The notes under the pieces were generated by a model. The model made no database searches, was not told the origin of the DNA, and saw nothing but the letters and a program-made list of their open reading frames with translations. The translations under genes were made by a program, and so were the position numbers. Positions 46,994-55,611 of a stretch of DNA of 64,000 nucleotides are shown here, piece after piece (within the stretch, counting starts at the first letter, position 1; each line of letters opens with the position of its first letter). Origin of the DNA: Bacillus andreraoultii (GTDB lineage Bacteria > Bacillota > Bacilli > Bacillales > Caldibacillaceae); contig NZ_LN868937.1 in NCBI RefSeq assembly GCF_001244735.1, positions 1,516,311 through 1,580,310 of the forward strand, given 5' to 3'.

Positions 46994-47872
46994 TTAACGA
47001 ATGGGGTTACCGTGTTCGTCTAGAGTAAATCCTTCACCCATTACTTCGTGTACATGTGTAATGGTAACAAACGCGTTTGGGTCAATAGATGTGACGATAT
47101 TTTTCAATTGTATCATTTCCCGTTTTGCCACTACGCAATATAGTACTTTTTTATTAGTCTTCGTATAGAAACCGTGCCCTTCAAGAAAGGTTACCCCTCG
47201 ATACATATCTTTAGAGATTTTTTCCGCGATTTCATTATTTTTATCTGATATAATAAATGCGCCTCTTCCAGAATAAGTACCTTCTTGGATGACATCGATA
47301 ATCTTTGCACCGATAAAAACAGCAACTAATGTATACATTCCTTCTCTAGGTGTTAAATAGGTAATGATTGATAATGTAATGACTGTTGCATCAAACATAA
47401 ACATCGTCCGACCAATTGGTAAGCCTGTATGTTTGTTTATGAACTGTGCAATAATATCAACTCCACCTGTTGTTCCACCATTTCTAAAGATAATCCCTAG
47501 ACCTATACCGATAAAAACTCCAGCGAACAAAGCAACTAGGGTCATATCATTTTCAAGATGTATAGTAAATTGATAGCGTTGAAATATTTCAAGGAATATA
47601 GATAGACTGACAGTGCCAACAATTGTATAGATAAAACTCTTTTTACCTAATACTTTCCAACTGAGAATAAAAACCGGTATATTTAAGATTAAATTCGAAA
47701 TAGATGGATTAAACGAAAATAAAAAATATAGTAGTAAAGTAATACCTGTAAATCCACCTTCTGCTAAGTTGTTTTGCATATTAAAATGAACGAGTCCAAA
47801 TGAAAAAATCGCTGCACCTAACATGATAAAAATTACTTGCCTGAGTTTTATCGTACTTAATATAGACTTCAT
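46994..47872 (-). CDS. ypjC: YitT-family membrane protein (YpjC)
   Basis: Protein of 292 aa with a YitT/DUF161 membrane domain of five to six segments (about 12-185) and a C-terminal cytoplasmic DUF2179 domain (about 220-285, KDMYRGVTFLEGHGFYT). The motif FRNGGTTGGVDIIAQ is typical. Function of the family is not established. On the minus strand. The start at 47872 puts AAAGGA 8 bp upstream; an in-frame ATG at 47881 overlaps it. Confidence 0.87.
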   Translation of the reverse strand: MKSILSTIKLRQVIFIMLGAAIFSFGLVHFNMQNNLAEGGFTGITLLLYFLFSFNPSISNLILNIPVFILSWKVLGKKSFIYTIVGTVSLSIFLEIFQRYQFTIHLENDMTLVALFAGVFIGIGLGIIFRNGGTTGGVDIIAQFINKHTGLPIGRTMFMFDATVITLSIITYLTPREGMYTLVAVFIGAKIIDVIQEGTYSGRGAFIISDKNNEIAEKISKDMYRGVTFLEGHGFYTKTNKKVLYCVVAKREMIQLKNIVTSIDPNAFVTITHVHEVMGEGFTLDEHGNPIR

Positions 47873-48070
47873 GTGCACCATCCTTTTTAAACTATAGTTT
47901 ACGTTTATAAAGAATTTATAACCATAATTTAAACGTCGCTAATTATTTTACTCTTTTAAACGAAGTGTAGCAATTACTATAGCGTAAGAAAATAATCATT
48001 GTCATTTTCTACGGACTTCAAGTAACATATAATATGAAAATATATCCATTTATCTAAATGAGGTGATTTT

Positions 48071-48391
48071 TTGAAAACAATGCAAGAACTCCAAAAAGAA
48101 GTGGATCTCTATATTTCACAATTCAAGGAAGGGTATTTTAGTCCACTCGCTTTAATGGCTAGAATGACTGAAGAACTTGGGGAATTAGCACGAGAGGTAA
48201 ATCATTATTATGGTGAGAAACCGAAAAAAACTGAAGAGAAAGAAAAAACAATTGAAGAAGAATTAGGTGATGTTTTATTCGTGCTAATTTGTTTTGCTAA
48301 TTCATTGGAAATAGATCTAGAAGAAGCACATAATAGAGTTATGGAAAAGTTTAATACGAGAGATGCGAATCGTTGGACAAGAAAAGAATAG
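48071..48391 (+). CDS. ypjD: MazG-like nucleotide pyrophosphohydrolase YpjD
   Basis: All-alpha NTP pyrophosphohydrolase of 106 aa. The metal-binding Glu/Asp motifs are [10 protein letters not shown] (about 36-45) and [11 protein letters not shown] (about 64-74). Family members cleave non-canonical or excess (d)NTPs to monophosphate and pyrophosphate. The start is TTG 48071 behind TGAGGTGA. dapB follows by 13 bp, so they are likely co-transcribed. Confidence 0.9.
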   Translation: MKTMQELQKEVDLYISQFKEGYFSPLALMARMTEELGELAREVNHYYGEKPKKTEEKEKTIEEELGDVLFVLICFANSLEIDLEEAHNRVMEKFNTRDANRWTRKE

Positions 48392-48404
48392 GAGGAAAAT
48401 AAAA

Positions 48405-49211
48405 ATGACTGAAGGTATTAAAGTTGTTATTGCCGGACCTCGAGGAAGAATGGGGAGAGAGGCTGTAAAAATGGTGACGAATCAAGAACATTTACAATTA
48501 GTAGGTGTAATTGATCGCCAAGACAATGGTCGTGCTCTTTCTGACATAGATCCTCAATTTAGAGAAGTAAAGTGCCAAGTATATACGAGTATACATGAAT
48601 GTTTAATGGAGCAAAGGCCAGATTGTTTAATTGATTTAACGGTTCCAGAGGCTGCATTTTATCATGCCAAGACGGCAATGGAGCTAAACGTACGGCCAGT
48701 TGTTGGAACTACTGGGATTACACTTCAAGAGTTAGAGGAATTAAAAGCAATTGCAAATCATAAAAAAATTGGTTGTATTATTGCGCCGAATTTTGCCATT
48801 GGTGCTGTATTAATGATGAAGTTCTCACAAATGGCAGCCAAGTATTTTCAAAATGTCGAAATTATTGAATTACATCACGACCAAAAATTAGACGCGCCAA
48901 GTGGGACGGCGATAAAAACTGCTGAAATGATACATGAAGTAAGAGAACCAAAGACACAAGGTCATCCTAATGAAACAGAAAAATTACAAGGAGCACGCGG
49001 TGCAAACTTTCATGGAATGCATATACATAGTGTCCGCTTACCAGGGTTGATTGCTCATCAACAAGTTTTATTTGGAGAAAAAGGGGAAACATTAACAATT
49101 CGTCATGATTCCTATGATCGCGAATCGTTTATGACCGGTGTAAAAGTAGCAGTAGAAACTGTAATGAAACTGAATGGGTATGTGTATGGATTGGAAAATA
49201 TTTTAGATTAA
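48405..49211 (+). CDS. dapB: 4-hydroxy-tetrahydrodipicolinate reductase
   Basis: Lysine/diaminopimelate pathway enzyme of 268 aa (B. subtilis 267). NAD(P) site [15 protein letters not shown] (about 7-21) and the catalytic motif [15 protein letters not shown] with the conserved His-His and Lys. The product also feeds dipicolinic acid for spores. ATG 48405 follows TAGGAGGA. In order with ypjD and mgsA as in B. subtilis. Confidence 0.96.
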   Translation: MTEGIKVVIAGPRGRMGREAVKMVTNQEHLQLVGVIDRQDNGRALSDIDPQFREVKCQVYTSIHECLMEQRPDCLIDLTVPEAAFYHAKTAMELNVRPVVGTTGITLQELEELKAIANHKKIGCIIAPNFAIGAVLMMKFSQMAAKYFQNVEIIELHHDQKLDAPSGTAIKTAEMIHEVREPKTQGHPNETEKLQGARGANFHGMHIHSVRLPGLIAHQQVLFGEKGETLTIRHDSYDRESFMTGVKVAVETVMKLNGYVYGLENILD

Positions 49212-49286
49212 AAAATATTAGAAACTGTTGGCCAAAGAGGAAAAAATTACCAAGGGTTCATCAATAAAGTATAGGAGTGAATATGA

Positions 49287-49691
49287 ATGAATATTGCTTT
49301 AATTGCCCATGATCGCAAAAAAGATGATTTAGTCCAGTTTGTTACAGCTTATCGGTATGTTTTTGAAAAACATAGTTTATTTGCAACAGGAACTACAGGT
49401 AAAAGAATTCAGGATGCTACAGGACTTCATGTTCATCGTTTTCAATCAGGGCCACTTGGAGGAGATCAAGAAATCGGGGCGTTAATTGCGAAAAATGAGA
49501 TGGATATCGTCATTTTCTTTCGTGATCCATTGACAGCTCAACCTCACGAACCTGATGTATCTGCACTTATACGACTTGCTGATGTATACCGTGTTCCACT
49601 AGCAACAAATATGGGCACTGCAGAGATACTCATCCGTGGCCTTGAAAGAGGTGATATTGATTGGCGTAAAGTGATTAAAGATATGAGATAG
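49287..49691 (+). CDS. mgsA: Methylglyoxal synthase
   Basis: Enzyme of 134 aa that converts dihydroxyacetone phosphate to methylglyoxal, an overflow route of glycolysis. Phosphate-binding TGTTGKRI, the catalytic-Asp segments [10 protein letters not shown] and [14 protein letters not shown], and the C-terminal NMGTAE are intact. ATG 49287. bshA starts 42 bp after the stop; B. subtilis has bshB1 in between, which is missing here. Confidence 0.96.
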   Translation: MNIALIAHDRKKDDLVQFVTAYRYVFEKHSLFATGTTGKRIQDATGLHVHRFQSGPLGGDQEIGALIAKNEMDIVIFFRDPLTAQPHEPDVSALIRLADVYRVPLATNMGTAEILIRGLERGDIDWRKVIKDMR

Positions 49692-49733
49692 TTTTCTCAT
49701 TTATATGTTAGTCACTAAAAAGGGGTTTTAATA

Positions 49734-50882
49734 ATGAAATTAAAAATAGGTATTATATGTTACCCAACTGTAGGAGGCTCGGGAATCATTGCAACCGAGT
49801 TAGGACAAATGTTAGCGGAAAAAGGTCATGAGATTCATTTCATCACATCGAATGTTCCTTTTCGTTTGAAGAAAATATACCCAAATATTTTTTATCATCA
49901 AGTAGAAGTGAATCAATATGCTGTTTTCCAATACCCACCATATGACATACAGCTAGCAAGTAAAATCGCAGAAATTGCAGATCGTGAGAAATTACATATT
50001 GTCCACGCACATTATGCGATCCCACACGCGATATGTGCGATATTAGGTAAACAAATGGCGACAAGGCACTTTAAAATTGTAACTACTTTACATGGAACGG
50101 ATATTACTGTTTTAGGACAAGATTCCTCTTTAAAAAAGGCAATCCAATTTGGAATTAACTCATCTGATTGCGTTACGGCAGTTTCATACGCGCTTGCACT
50201 CGAGACAGAGCGATTAATTGATCCTAACAAACGTATTCACCCTGTATACAATTTTGTTGATGAAAGAGTTTATAAACCAAACCATCAATCTCACAAATAT
50301 TTAAAGAAACAATTTGGAATTGAAGAAAATGAGAAGGTAATAATTCATGTATCTAATTTTCGAGCAGTAAAGAGGGTCCAAGATGTTATTGAATCATTTC
50401 GTCTTATTGCAGAAAAGGTTCCAGCTAAATTACTTTTAGTAGGAGACGGGCCAGAAATGTCAAAAATTGTCCAGATGGTCGATGACTATCATTTAACAAA
50501 TCGTGTTTTATTTTTAGGAAAACAGGAAAATCTCGAAGAACTATATGGTATTAGTGATTTATTACTATTATTATCAGAAAAAGAAAGCTTTGGTTTAGTA
50601 GCTTTAGAAGCAATGGCATGTGGTGTACCTTGTATAGGAACGAATATCGGTGGAATACCTGAAGTGATTGTTCATGAGATAACTGGTTTCATTTGTGAGG
50701 TGGGCAATATTCGAGAAATTTCAGCAAAATCGTTAGACATTTTACAAAACGAAAGTCTACAAATGCAATTTCGCGAAGCAAGTTTAAGAAGAGTACATAC
50801 TGTTTTCTCATCGGAACAAATATTAAATCAATATGAAACAATTTATTACCAATTAGTGGAAATGGATGAGTTTAATGATTGA
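49734..50882 (+). CDS. bshA: L-malate N-acetylglucosaminyltransferase BshA (bacillithiol synthesis)
   Basis: GT4-type glycosyltransferase of 382 aa (B. subtilis 377) that makes GlcNAc-malate, the first step of bacillithiol synthesis. The N-terminal motif [16 protein letters not shown], the HAHYAIPHA segment, and the C-terminal donor-binding [16 protein letters not shown] are present. The end overlaps cca. The deacetylase gene bshB1 is not adjacent; ypdA in this window supports an active bacillithiol system. Confidence 0.95.
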   Translation: MKLKIGIICYPTVGGSGIIATELGQMLAEKGHEIHFITSNVPFRLKKIYPNIFYHQVEVNQYAVFQYPPYDIQLASKIAEIADREKLHIVHAHYAIPHAICAILGKQMATRHFKIVTTLHGTDITVLGQDSSLKKAIQFGINSSDCVTAVSYALALETERLIDPNKRIHPVYNFVDERVYKPNHQSHKYLKKQFGIEENEKVIIHVSNFRAVKRVQDVIESFRLIAEKVPAKLLLVGDGPEMSKIVQMVDDYHLTNRVLFLGKQENLEELYGISDLLLLLSEKESFGLVALEAMACGVPCIGTNIGGIPEVIVHEITGFICEVGNIREISAKSLDILQNESLQMQFREASLRRVHTVFSSEQILNQYETIYYQLVEMDEFND

Positions 50883-52059
50883 TAAATTTAAGAAAGCTGT
50901 ACCAGTATTAGAAAAAATAGAGCAAGCAGGATTTGAGGCGTATTTTGTTGGTGGATCTGTTCGTGATTTTCTATTAAATCGAACGATAGACGATGTAGAT
51001 ATTGCAACAAGTGCATTTCCAGAAGAAGTAAAACAAATTTTCCCAAAAACAATTGATGTTGGAATAAAACATGGAACAGTTGTTGTTATTTACAAAGGTG
51101 AAAATTACGAAATCACAACCTTTCGAACAGAAGGAGAGTATACAGATTTTCGTCGACCACGTGAAGTTACCTTTATTCGAACATTGGAAGAAGATTTAAA
51201 ACGCAGAGATTTCACAATGAATGCGATTGCTATGGATAAAACAGGTATGTTAATTGATCCATTCTCTGGAAGGATGGCTATCAAGCATAAAATAATTAAG
51301 ACAGTGGGAGAAGCGGATGAACGATTTAGGGAAGATGCACTAAGAATTATGCGTGCCGTTCGGTTTATTAGTCAGCTTTCATTTCAAATAGAGCAAGAAA
51401 CATCGATTGCTATTAAAAAAAATGGCCATTTGTTGTCTTACATTTCGATTGAACGAATTTATGCTGAATTCAAAAAAATAATAATGGGAAAAAATCGGCA
51501 AGCAGCTATCTATTACCTTGTCGAAGCAGATTTGCATCATTTTTTACCAAAATTAAAAAGTTATGGTAAAGAACTAAAACAAACAGCTCAACTAATGAGT
51601 ACGATGATGTGGAGTGAGTCTGAATTTTGGGCAATATTACTCATTCTCATAAAAGTAGAGTCGGTTGAAAGTTTTTTAAGAGCTTGGAAGACGCCAATAA
51701 AAACGATTAAGACTGTCAAGCAAATTGTTAAAGCTTATGAATTACGAAGCAAGGAAGACTGGAATGAAGAAAACATTTACTATACCGGGATAGAAATTTG
51801 TGAAAGTGCAGAAAAAATTTACGCTATGATCAATGATCTACCTTTAAGTGATTATTTTAAAGCAATTAGAGACATATATGAAAATTTGCCAATCAAATGT
51901 CGAACTGAGTTAGTTGTATCTGGTAATGATTTAATGGAATGGACAAGTCGAGAAAGTGGCCCGTGGATTAAAGAAATGATTGAGAATATTGAAAAGGCAG
52001 TAATACATAAAGAAGTTGCTAATGAAAAGGATAAAATCAAGGAGTGGTTGTTCTCGTGA
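50866..52059 (+). CDS. cca: CCA tRNA nucleotidyltransferase
   Basis: Enzyme of 397 aa, the same length as B. subtilis Cca, that adds or repairs the 3' CCA of tRNAs. Class II signature [20 protein letters not shown] (about 29-48) has the metal-binding Asp pair; [12 protein letters not shown] and [17 protein letters not shown] follow. It overlaps bshA by 17 bp; ATG 50875 is an alternative start in the same frame. The stop overlaps the birA start. Confidence 0.95.
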   Translation: MSLMIDKFKKAVPVLEKIEQAGFEAYFVGGSVRDFLLNRTIDDVDIATSAFPEEVKQIFPKTIDVGIKHGTVVVIYKGENYEITTFRTEGEYTDFRRPREVTFIRTLEEDLKRRDFTMNAIAMDKTGMLIDPFSGRMAIKHKIIKTVGEADERFREDALRIMRAVRFISQLSFQIEQETSIAIKKNGHLLSYISIERIYAEFKKIIMGKNRQAAIYYLVEADLHHFLPKLKSYGKELKQTAQLMSTMMWSESEFWAILLILIKVESVESFLRAWKTPIKTIKTVKQIVKAYELRSKEDWNEENIYYTGIEICESAEKIYAMINDLPLSDYFKAIRDIYENLPIKCRTELVVSGNDLMEWTSRESGPWIKEMIENIEKAVIHKEVANEKDKIKEWLFS

Positions 52060-53036
52060 AATCCAATGTCCGAAAAGTAATATTAAATGCTTTTCGCGAA
52101 GCTAACGGTGAATATATTTCAGGTGAAAAATTAGCAAATAAAATTGGTTGTAGTCGAACAGCTGTATGGAAACATATTGAGGAGTTAAAGAAAGAAGGTT
52201 TTCAAGTTGAAGCAGTTCGCAAAAAAGGGTATTTACTTATTGATCATTCGAAAAAACTATCTGCAGATGAAATTTATTTAGGGTTACATACCGAAGAGAT
52301 TGGTCGTTCCGTCTATTTTTACGAAACAGTACCTTCTACTCAAAAATTGGCAAAAGAATTGGCATTAAATGGTGCAAATCACGGAACATTAATTGTTGCA
52401 GATGAACAAACAGAAGGAAGAGGTCGACTTGTAAGAAATTGGTATTCACCTAAAGGAACCGGTCTCTGGATGAGTTTAATTATTCGTCCTGAAATAGCAA
52501 TCCAACAAGCACCGCAGCTTACTTTACTAACTGCTGTTGCCGTTGTTGAAGCAATAAAAGATGTAGCTGGGATTCAACCAGAAATTAAATGGCCAAACGA
52601 TATACTAATTAGTGGAAAAAAGGTTTGTGGAATTTTAACTGAGCTACAAGCTGAAGAAAGTCATATTCAATCTTTAATTATCGGCATCGGGATAAATGTA
52701 AACCAAAAACAAGAAGACTTTCCAAGTGAATTGCAAACAATTGCTACTTCTCTAAAAATAGAAGCGGATAAATTAATTGATCGAACAAAACTGTTGCAAT
52801 GTTTTTGTTATCGATTTGAAAAACTATTAAATACGTATATTGACAATGGATTTTTACCAATTAAACAACTTTGGGAAGGTTATTCATGCTCAATAGGTAG
52901 AGAAATAACTGCGAGAACACTTAACGGAAATTATCATGGGATAGCCTTAGGTATTAATGAGGATGGGGTATTACTATTAAAACAGCAATCAGGTGAAATT
53001 CGCGAAATTTACTCAGCAGATATAGAAATTACATAG
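52056..53036 (+). CDS. birA: Biotin--protein ligase and biotin repressor BirA
   Basis: Bifunctional protein of 326 aa (B. subtilis 325). An N-terminal helix-turn-helix (about 18-45, SGEKLANKIGCSRTAVWKHI) is followed by the biotin ligase domain with EGRGRLVRNWYSPKGTGLW (about 128-146) and KWPNDI. It attaches biotin to carboxylases and represses bio genes. GTG 52056 overlaps the cca stop (GTGA) and has AAGGAG at 52038-52043. Confidence 0.95.
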   Translation: MKSNVRKVILNAFREANGEYISGEKLANKIGCSRTAVWKHIEELKKEGFQVEAVRKKGYLLIDHSKKLSADEIYLGLHTEEIGRSVYFYETVPSTQKLAKELALNGANHGTLIVADEQTEGRGRLVRNWYSPKGTGLWMSLIIRPEIAIQQAPQLTLLTAVAVVEAIKDVAGIQPEIKWPNDILISGKKVCGILTELQAEESHIQSLIIGIGINVNQKQEDFPSELQTIATSLKIEADKLIDRTKLLQCFCYRFEKLLNTYIDNGFLPIKQLWEGYSCSIGREITARTLNGNYHGIALGINEDGVLLLKQQSGEIREIYSADIEIT

Positions 53037-53121
53037 CCTTGAATTGAATCATTCATATTCTCATCTTTTAAAATATGTTTTTCTAGTCAAGACTCAGTTT
53101 TATTTGTATAATATTTTCAGA

Positions 53122-53160
53122 TAGATAGAACTACACCATGTTATGGGTGGTATCAATCTA
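53122..53160 (+). ncRNA. Candidate pan RNA motif in the panB leader
   Basis: The 268-bp gap before panB contains a stem: TAGAT (53122-53126) with ATCTA (53156-53160), then GA/TC, then TACACC with GGTGGTA, interrupted by single unpaired A residues. A stem with bulged adenosines upstream of panB is the description of the pan RNA motif known from Firmicutes. The terminator downstream fits a regulated leader. I matched form and place, not a covariance model. Confidence 0.45.
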
Positions 53161-53238
53161 TTATAAAAAATACTTTTTGAAAAATCTGCCTGTAGCCTAA
53201 TGTGGACCGGGACAGAGGGATGAAACTACCTTTATTAA

Positions 53239-53265
53239 AATCCTTCTGCTCAAGAAGGGTTTTTT
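53239..53265 (+). terminator. Terminator in the panB leader
   Basis: AATCCTTCT (53239-53247) pairs with AGAAGGGTT (53253-53261, one G-U pair), followed by TTTTT. It lies 40 bp before panB, so transcription of panBCD must either start after it or read through it. Confidence 0.85.
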
Positions 53266-53304
53266 GTTTCATTTCCTCTGAATTTTAAAGGAGGATATGG
53301 AAAA

Positions 53305-54144
53305 ATGAAAAAGACGTCTGATTTTGCAAAGATGAAAGCGAGTTCCGAGAAAATTACGATGATGACAGCGTACGACTATCCATCAGCAAAACTAGTAGAA
53401 AAGGCCGGAGTAGACTGTATATTAGTTGGTGACTCATTGGGTATGGTTGTACTCGGCTACGAATCGACCGTTGAAGTGACGTTAGATGATATGGTTCATC
53501 ATGCAAAAGCGGTAAATAGGGGGGCACCTAATACGTTTACAGTTGTCGATATGCCATTTGCAAGTTATCATCTATCAAAAGATGAAACATTGAAAAATGC
53601 AGTACGGTTAATACAGGAAGGGAAGGCAAATGCGGTGAAAGTAGAAGGAGCCGATGATGTATTAGATGTCATACTCCATTTAACGAAAGCCGGCGTACCA
53701 GTTGTCGCTCATCTAGGTTTAACTCCACAATCTGTTGGTGTTTTAGGCGGCTATAAAGTACAGGGGAAAACGATAGAAGCTGCGAAAAAATTAATTAAAG
53801 ATGCAAAGCGTTGTGAAGAAAATGGAGCATTTATGCTTGTAGTTGAGTGTATTCCTTATCAACTGACAGAAGAAATAAGTAGACAATTATCAATTCCAGT
53901 CATTGGTATTGGTGCAGGGAATCAAGCAGACGGTCAAGTGTTAGTCTATCATGATGCAATCGGGTACGGTGTGGACCGGTTACCAAAGTTTGTCAAGTCT
54001 TACGGAAATATTCAATCAGACATCATAAACGGTATCATGGAGTATTGTCATGATGTAAAAATGAGCACATTCCCTAATCAAGAAAATAGTTATTCTGCAA
54101 ATGATGAATTGCTTGAAAGTTTATATGGGGGAATGAAAGCGTGA
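53305..54144 (+). CDS. panB: 3-methyl-2-oxobutanoate hydroxymethyltransferase
   Basis: Pantothenate pathway enzyme of 279 aa that transfers a hydroxymethyl group from methylene-THF to ketoisovalerate. [32 protein letters not shown] (Mg2+ site Asp) and HLGLTPQSV are intact, and the catalytic Glu lies in VVECIP. AAGGAGG precedes ATG 53305. First gene of panBCD. Confidence 0.97.
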   Translation: MKKTSDFAKMKASSEKITMMTAYDYPSAKLVEKAGVDCILVGDSLGMVVLGYESTVEVTLDDMVHHAKAVNRGAPNTFTVVDMPFASYHLSKDETLKNAVRLIQEGKANAVKVEGADDVLDVILHLTKAGVPVVAHLGLTPQSVGVLGGYKVQGKTIEAAKKLIKDAKRCEENGAFMLVVECIPYQLTEEISRQLSIPVIGIGAGNQADGQVLVYHDAIGYGVDRLPKFVKSYGNIQSDIINGIMEYCHDVKMSTFPNQENSYSANDELLESLYGGMKA

Positions 54145-54986
54145 AAATTATTCGATCAATTGATGAAATGACAAGACTGACTGCCGATTTAAAAAGGAAC
54201 AATGAAACAATTGGGTATGTACCGACGATGGGATATTTGCACGAAGGACATTTAAGCTTAATGAAAAAAGCAAGAGAGGAAAATTCAGTTGTAGTTATTA
54301 GTGTGTTCGTTAATCCATTACAGTTTGGTCCCAATGAAGACTATGACTCCTATCCTCGTGATATTGAAAGAGATGAATTATTAGCAAAAACAGTCGGTGT
54401 CGATTATTTGTTTTATCCATCTGCACTAGACATGTATCCAGATGAGATGACAGTTGAGATTAAAGTTAAAAAAAGAGTGAATGTTCTCTGTGGAAGAAAA
54501 CGCCCTGGTCACTTTGATGGAGTAGCAACAGTGTTAATTAAACTCTTTTCGATTATTCAACCAACGAATGTCTACTTCGGGTTAAAAGATGCACAACAGG
54601 TAGCTGTTGTAAGTGGTTTAATTAAAGACTTTAACTTCCCTATCTGCCTATGTGCAATTGAAACAGTTAGGGAAGAGGATGGACTGGCAAAAAGTTCAAG
54701 GAATGTATATTTAACAGAAGAGGAACGCAAGGAAGCACCGTATTTATATCAGTCTCTTTTGAAGGCGAAAAATGAAATAGTTGCTGGGGAACGTAATCCA
54801 GAAATAATCACGACTAAAATGAAAGAGTTATTACAAGAATTCATTAGTGGCTCAATCGATTACGTAGAAATATATTCATATCCAGAATTAGAGGAGCTTC
54901 AAGTTATCGAAGGCAAAGTAATAATTGCTTTAGCAGTTCGTTTTTCTAAAGTCCGATTAATTGACAATATTATTTTTGAACTGTAA
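54141..54986 (+). CDS. panC: Pantoate--beta-alanine ligase
   Basis: Enzyme of 281 aa that joins pantoate and beta-alanine with ATP. Nucleotide motif [10 protein letters not shown] (HIGH-type), substrate motif [20 protein letters not shown], and FGLKDAQQ (KMSK-like region with AKSSRNVYL). The GTG start overlaps the panB stop (GTGA), indicating coupling. Confidence 0.97.
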   Translation: MKIIRSIDEMTRLTADLKRNNETIGYVPTMGYLHEGHLSLMKKAREENSVVVISVFVNPLQFGPNEDYDSYPRDIERDELLAKTVGVDYLFYPSALDMYPDEMTVEIKVKKRVNVLCGRKRPGHFDGVATVLIKLFSIIQPTNVYFGLKDAQQVAVVSGLIKDFNFPICLCAIETVREEDGLAKSSRNVYLTEEERKEAPYLYQSLLKAKNEIVAGERNPEIITTKMKELLQEFISGSIDYVEIYSYPELEELQVIEGKVIIALAVRFSKVRLIDNIIFEL

Positions 54987-55011
54987 GTATAGCAAAAGGT
55001 GGCGTCTATTT

Positions 55012-55401
55012 ATGTTTCGAATGATGATGAACGGGAAACTTCATCGTGCCCGTGTTACTGAAGCAAATTTAAATTATGTTGGCAGTATAACCATTGATGA
55101 AAATTTAATTGATGCAGTAGGAATGTCCCCTAATGAAAAGGTGCAAATTGTAAATAATAATAACGGTGCCCGTTTTGAAACATACATTATCCCTGGAGAA
55201 AGAGGCAGTGGCGTTATTTGTGTGAATGGAGCAGCTGCAAGACTTGTTCAACAAGGTGATGTCATTATTATTATTTCTTATTGCTATCTTGACGAAAGAG
55301 AAATAAAAAATCATAAACCTAAAATTGCAATCTTAAATGAGGAAAATAATATTGTAGAAATAATTGGAGAGGAAGACGCGAGAACGGTTATTGAATCATG
55401 A
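55012..55401 (+). CDS. panD: Aspartate 1-decarboxylase
   Basis: Pyruvoyl enzyme of 129 aa that makes beta-alanine from aspartate. Self-cleavage is expected between Gly24 and Ser25 in NYVGSITID, creating the pyruvoyl group; Lys9 and Tyr/Asn residues of the active site (NGAAARL) are present. ATG 55012 follows AAAGGTGG. The longer frame from 54961 overlaps panC and is rejected. Ends the operon before a terminator. Confidence 0.97.
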   Translation: MFRMMMNGKLHRARVTEANLNYVGSITIDENLIDAVGMSPNEKVQIVNNNNGARFETYIIPGERGSGVICVNGAAARLVQQGDVIIIISYCYLDEREIKNHKPKIAILNEENNIVEIIGEEDARTVIES

Positions 55402-55437
55402 TGAATGAAGGTTTCTAATGAACATTTTTTATTTTTT

Positions 55438-55470
55438 AAAAAGTCTGGAGTAATCAGCCAGGCTTTTTTT
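55438..55470 (+). terminator. Intrinsic terminator after panD
   Basis: AAAAAGTCTGG (55438-55448) pairs with CCAGGCTTTTT (one G-U pair), 9-nt loop, T run to 55470. Confidence 0.9.
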
Positions 55471-55611
55471 AATAAACGGATGTATGAAACAATCAAATTT
55501 TCAAGTACGACAATAGAATAAACGTAAAAAAGGAACAATTGGGCGATGAGCTACTTTTCTGTAGTGCAAAATTATGGTACTGTTTTGTTGATAGATTATG
55601 AGGTGTTTAAT

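Noticed and set aside
53180..53265. T-box leader upstream of panB
   Set aside because: No T-box consensus (TGGAACCGCG-like) or specifier stem is visible before the terminator; panBCD are not usual T-box targets.
55546..55611. 22-residue N-terminal extension of DinG
   Set aside because: The DEDD domain begins at the TTG 55612 start, which has a ribosome binding site; the extension has no family counterpart.
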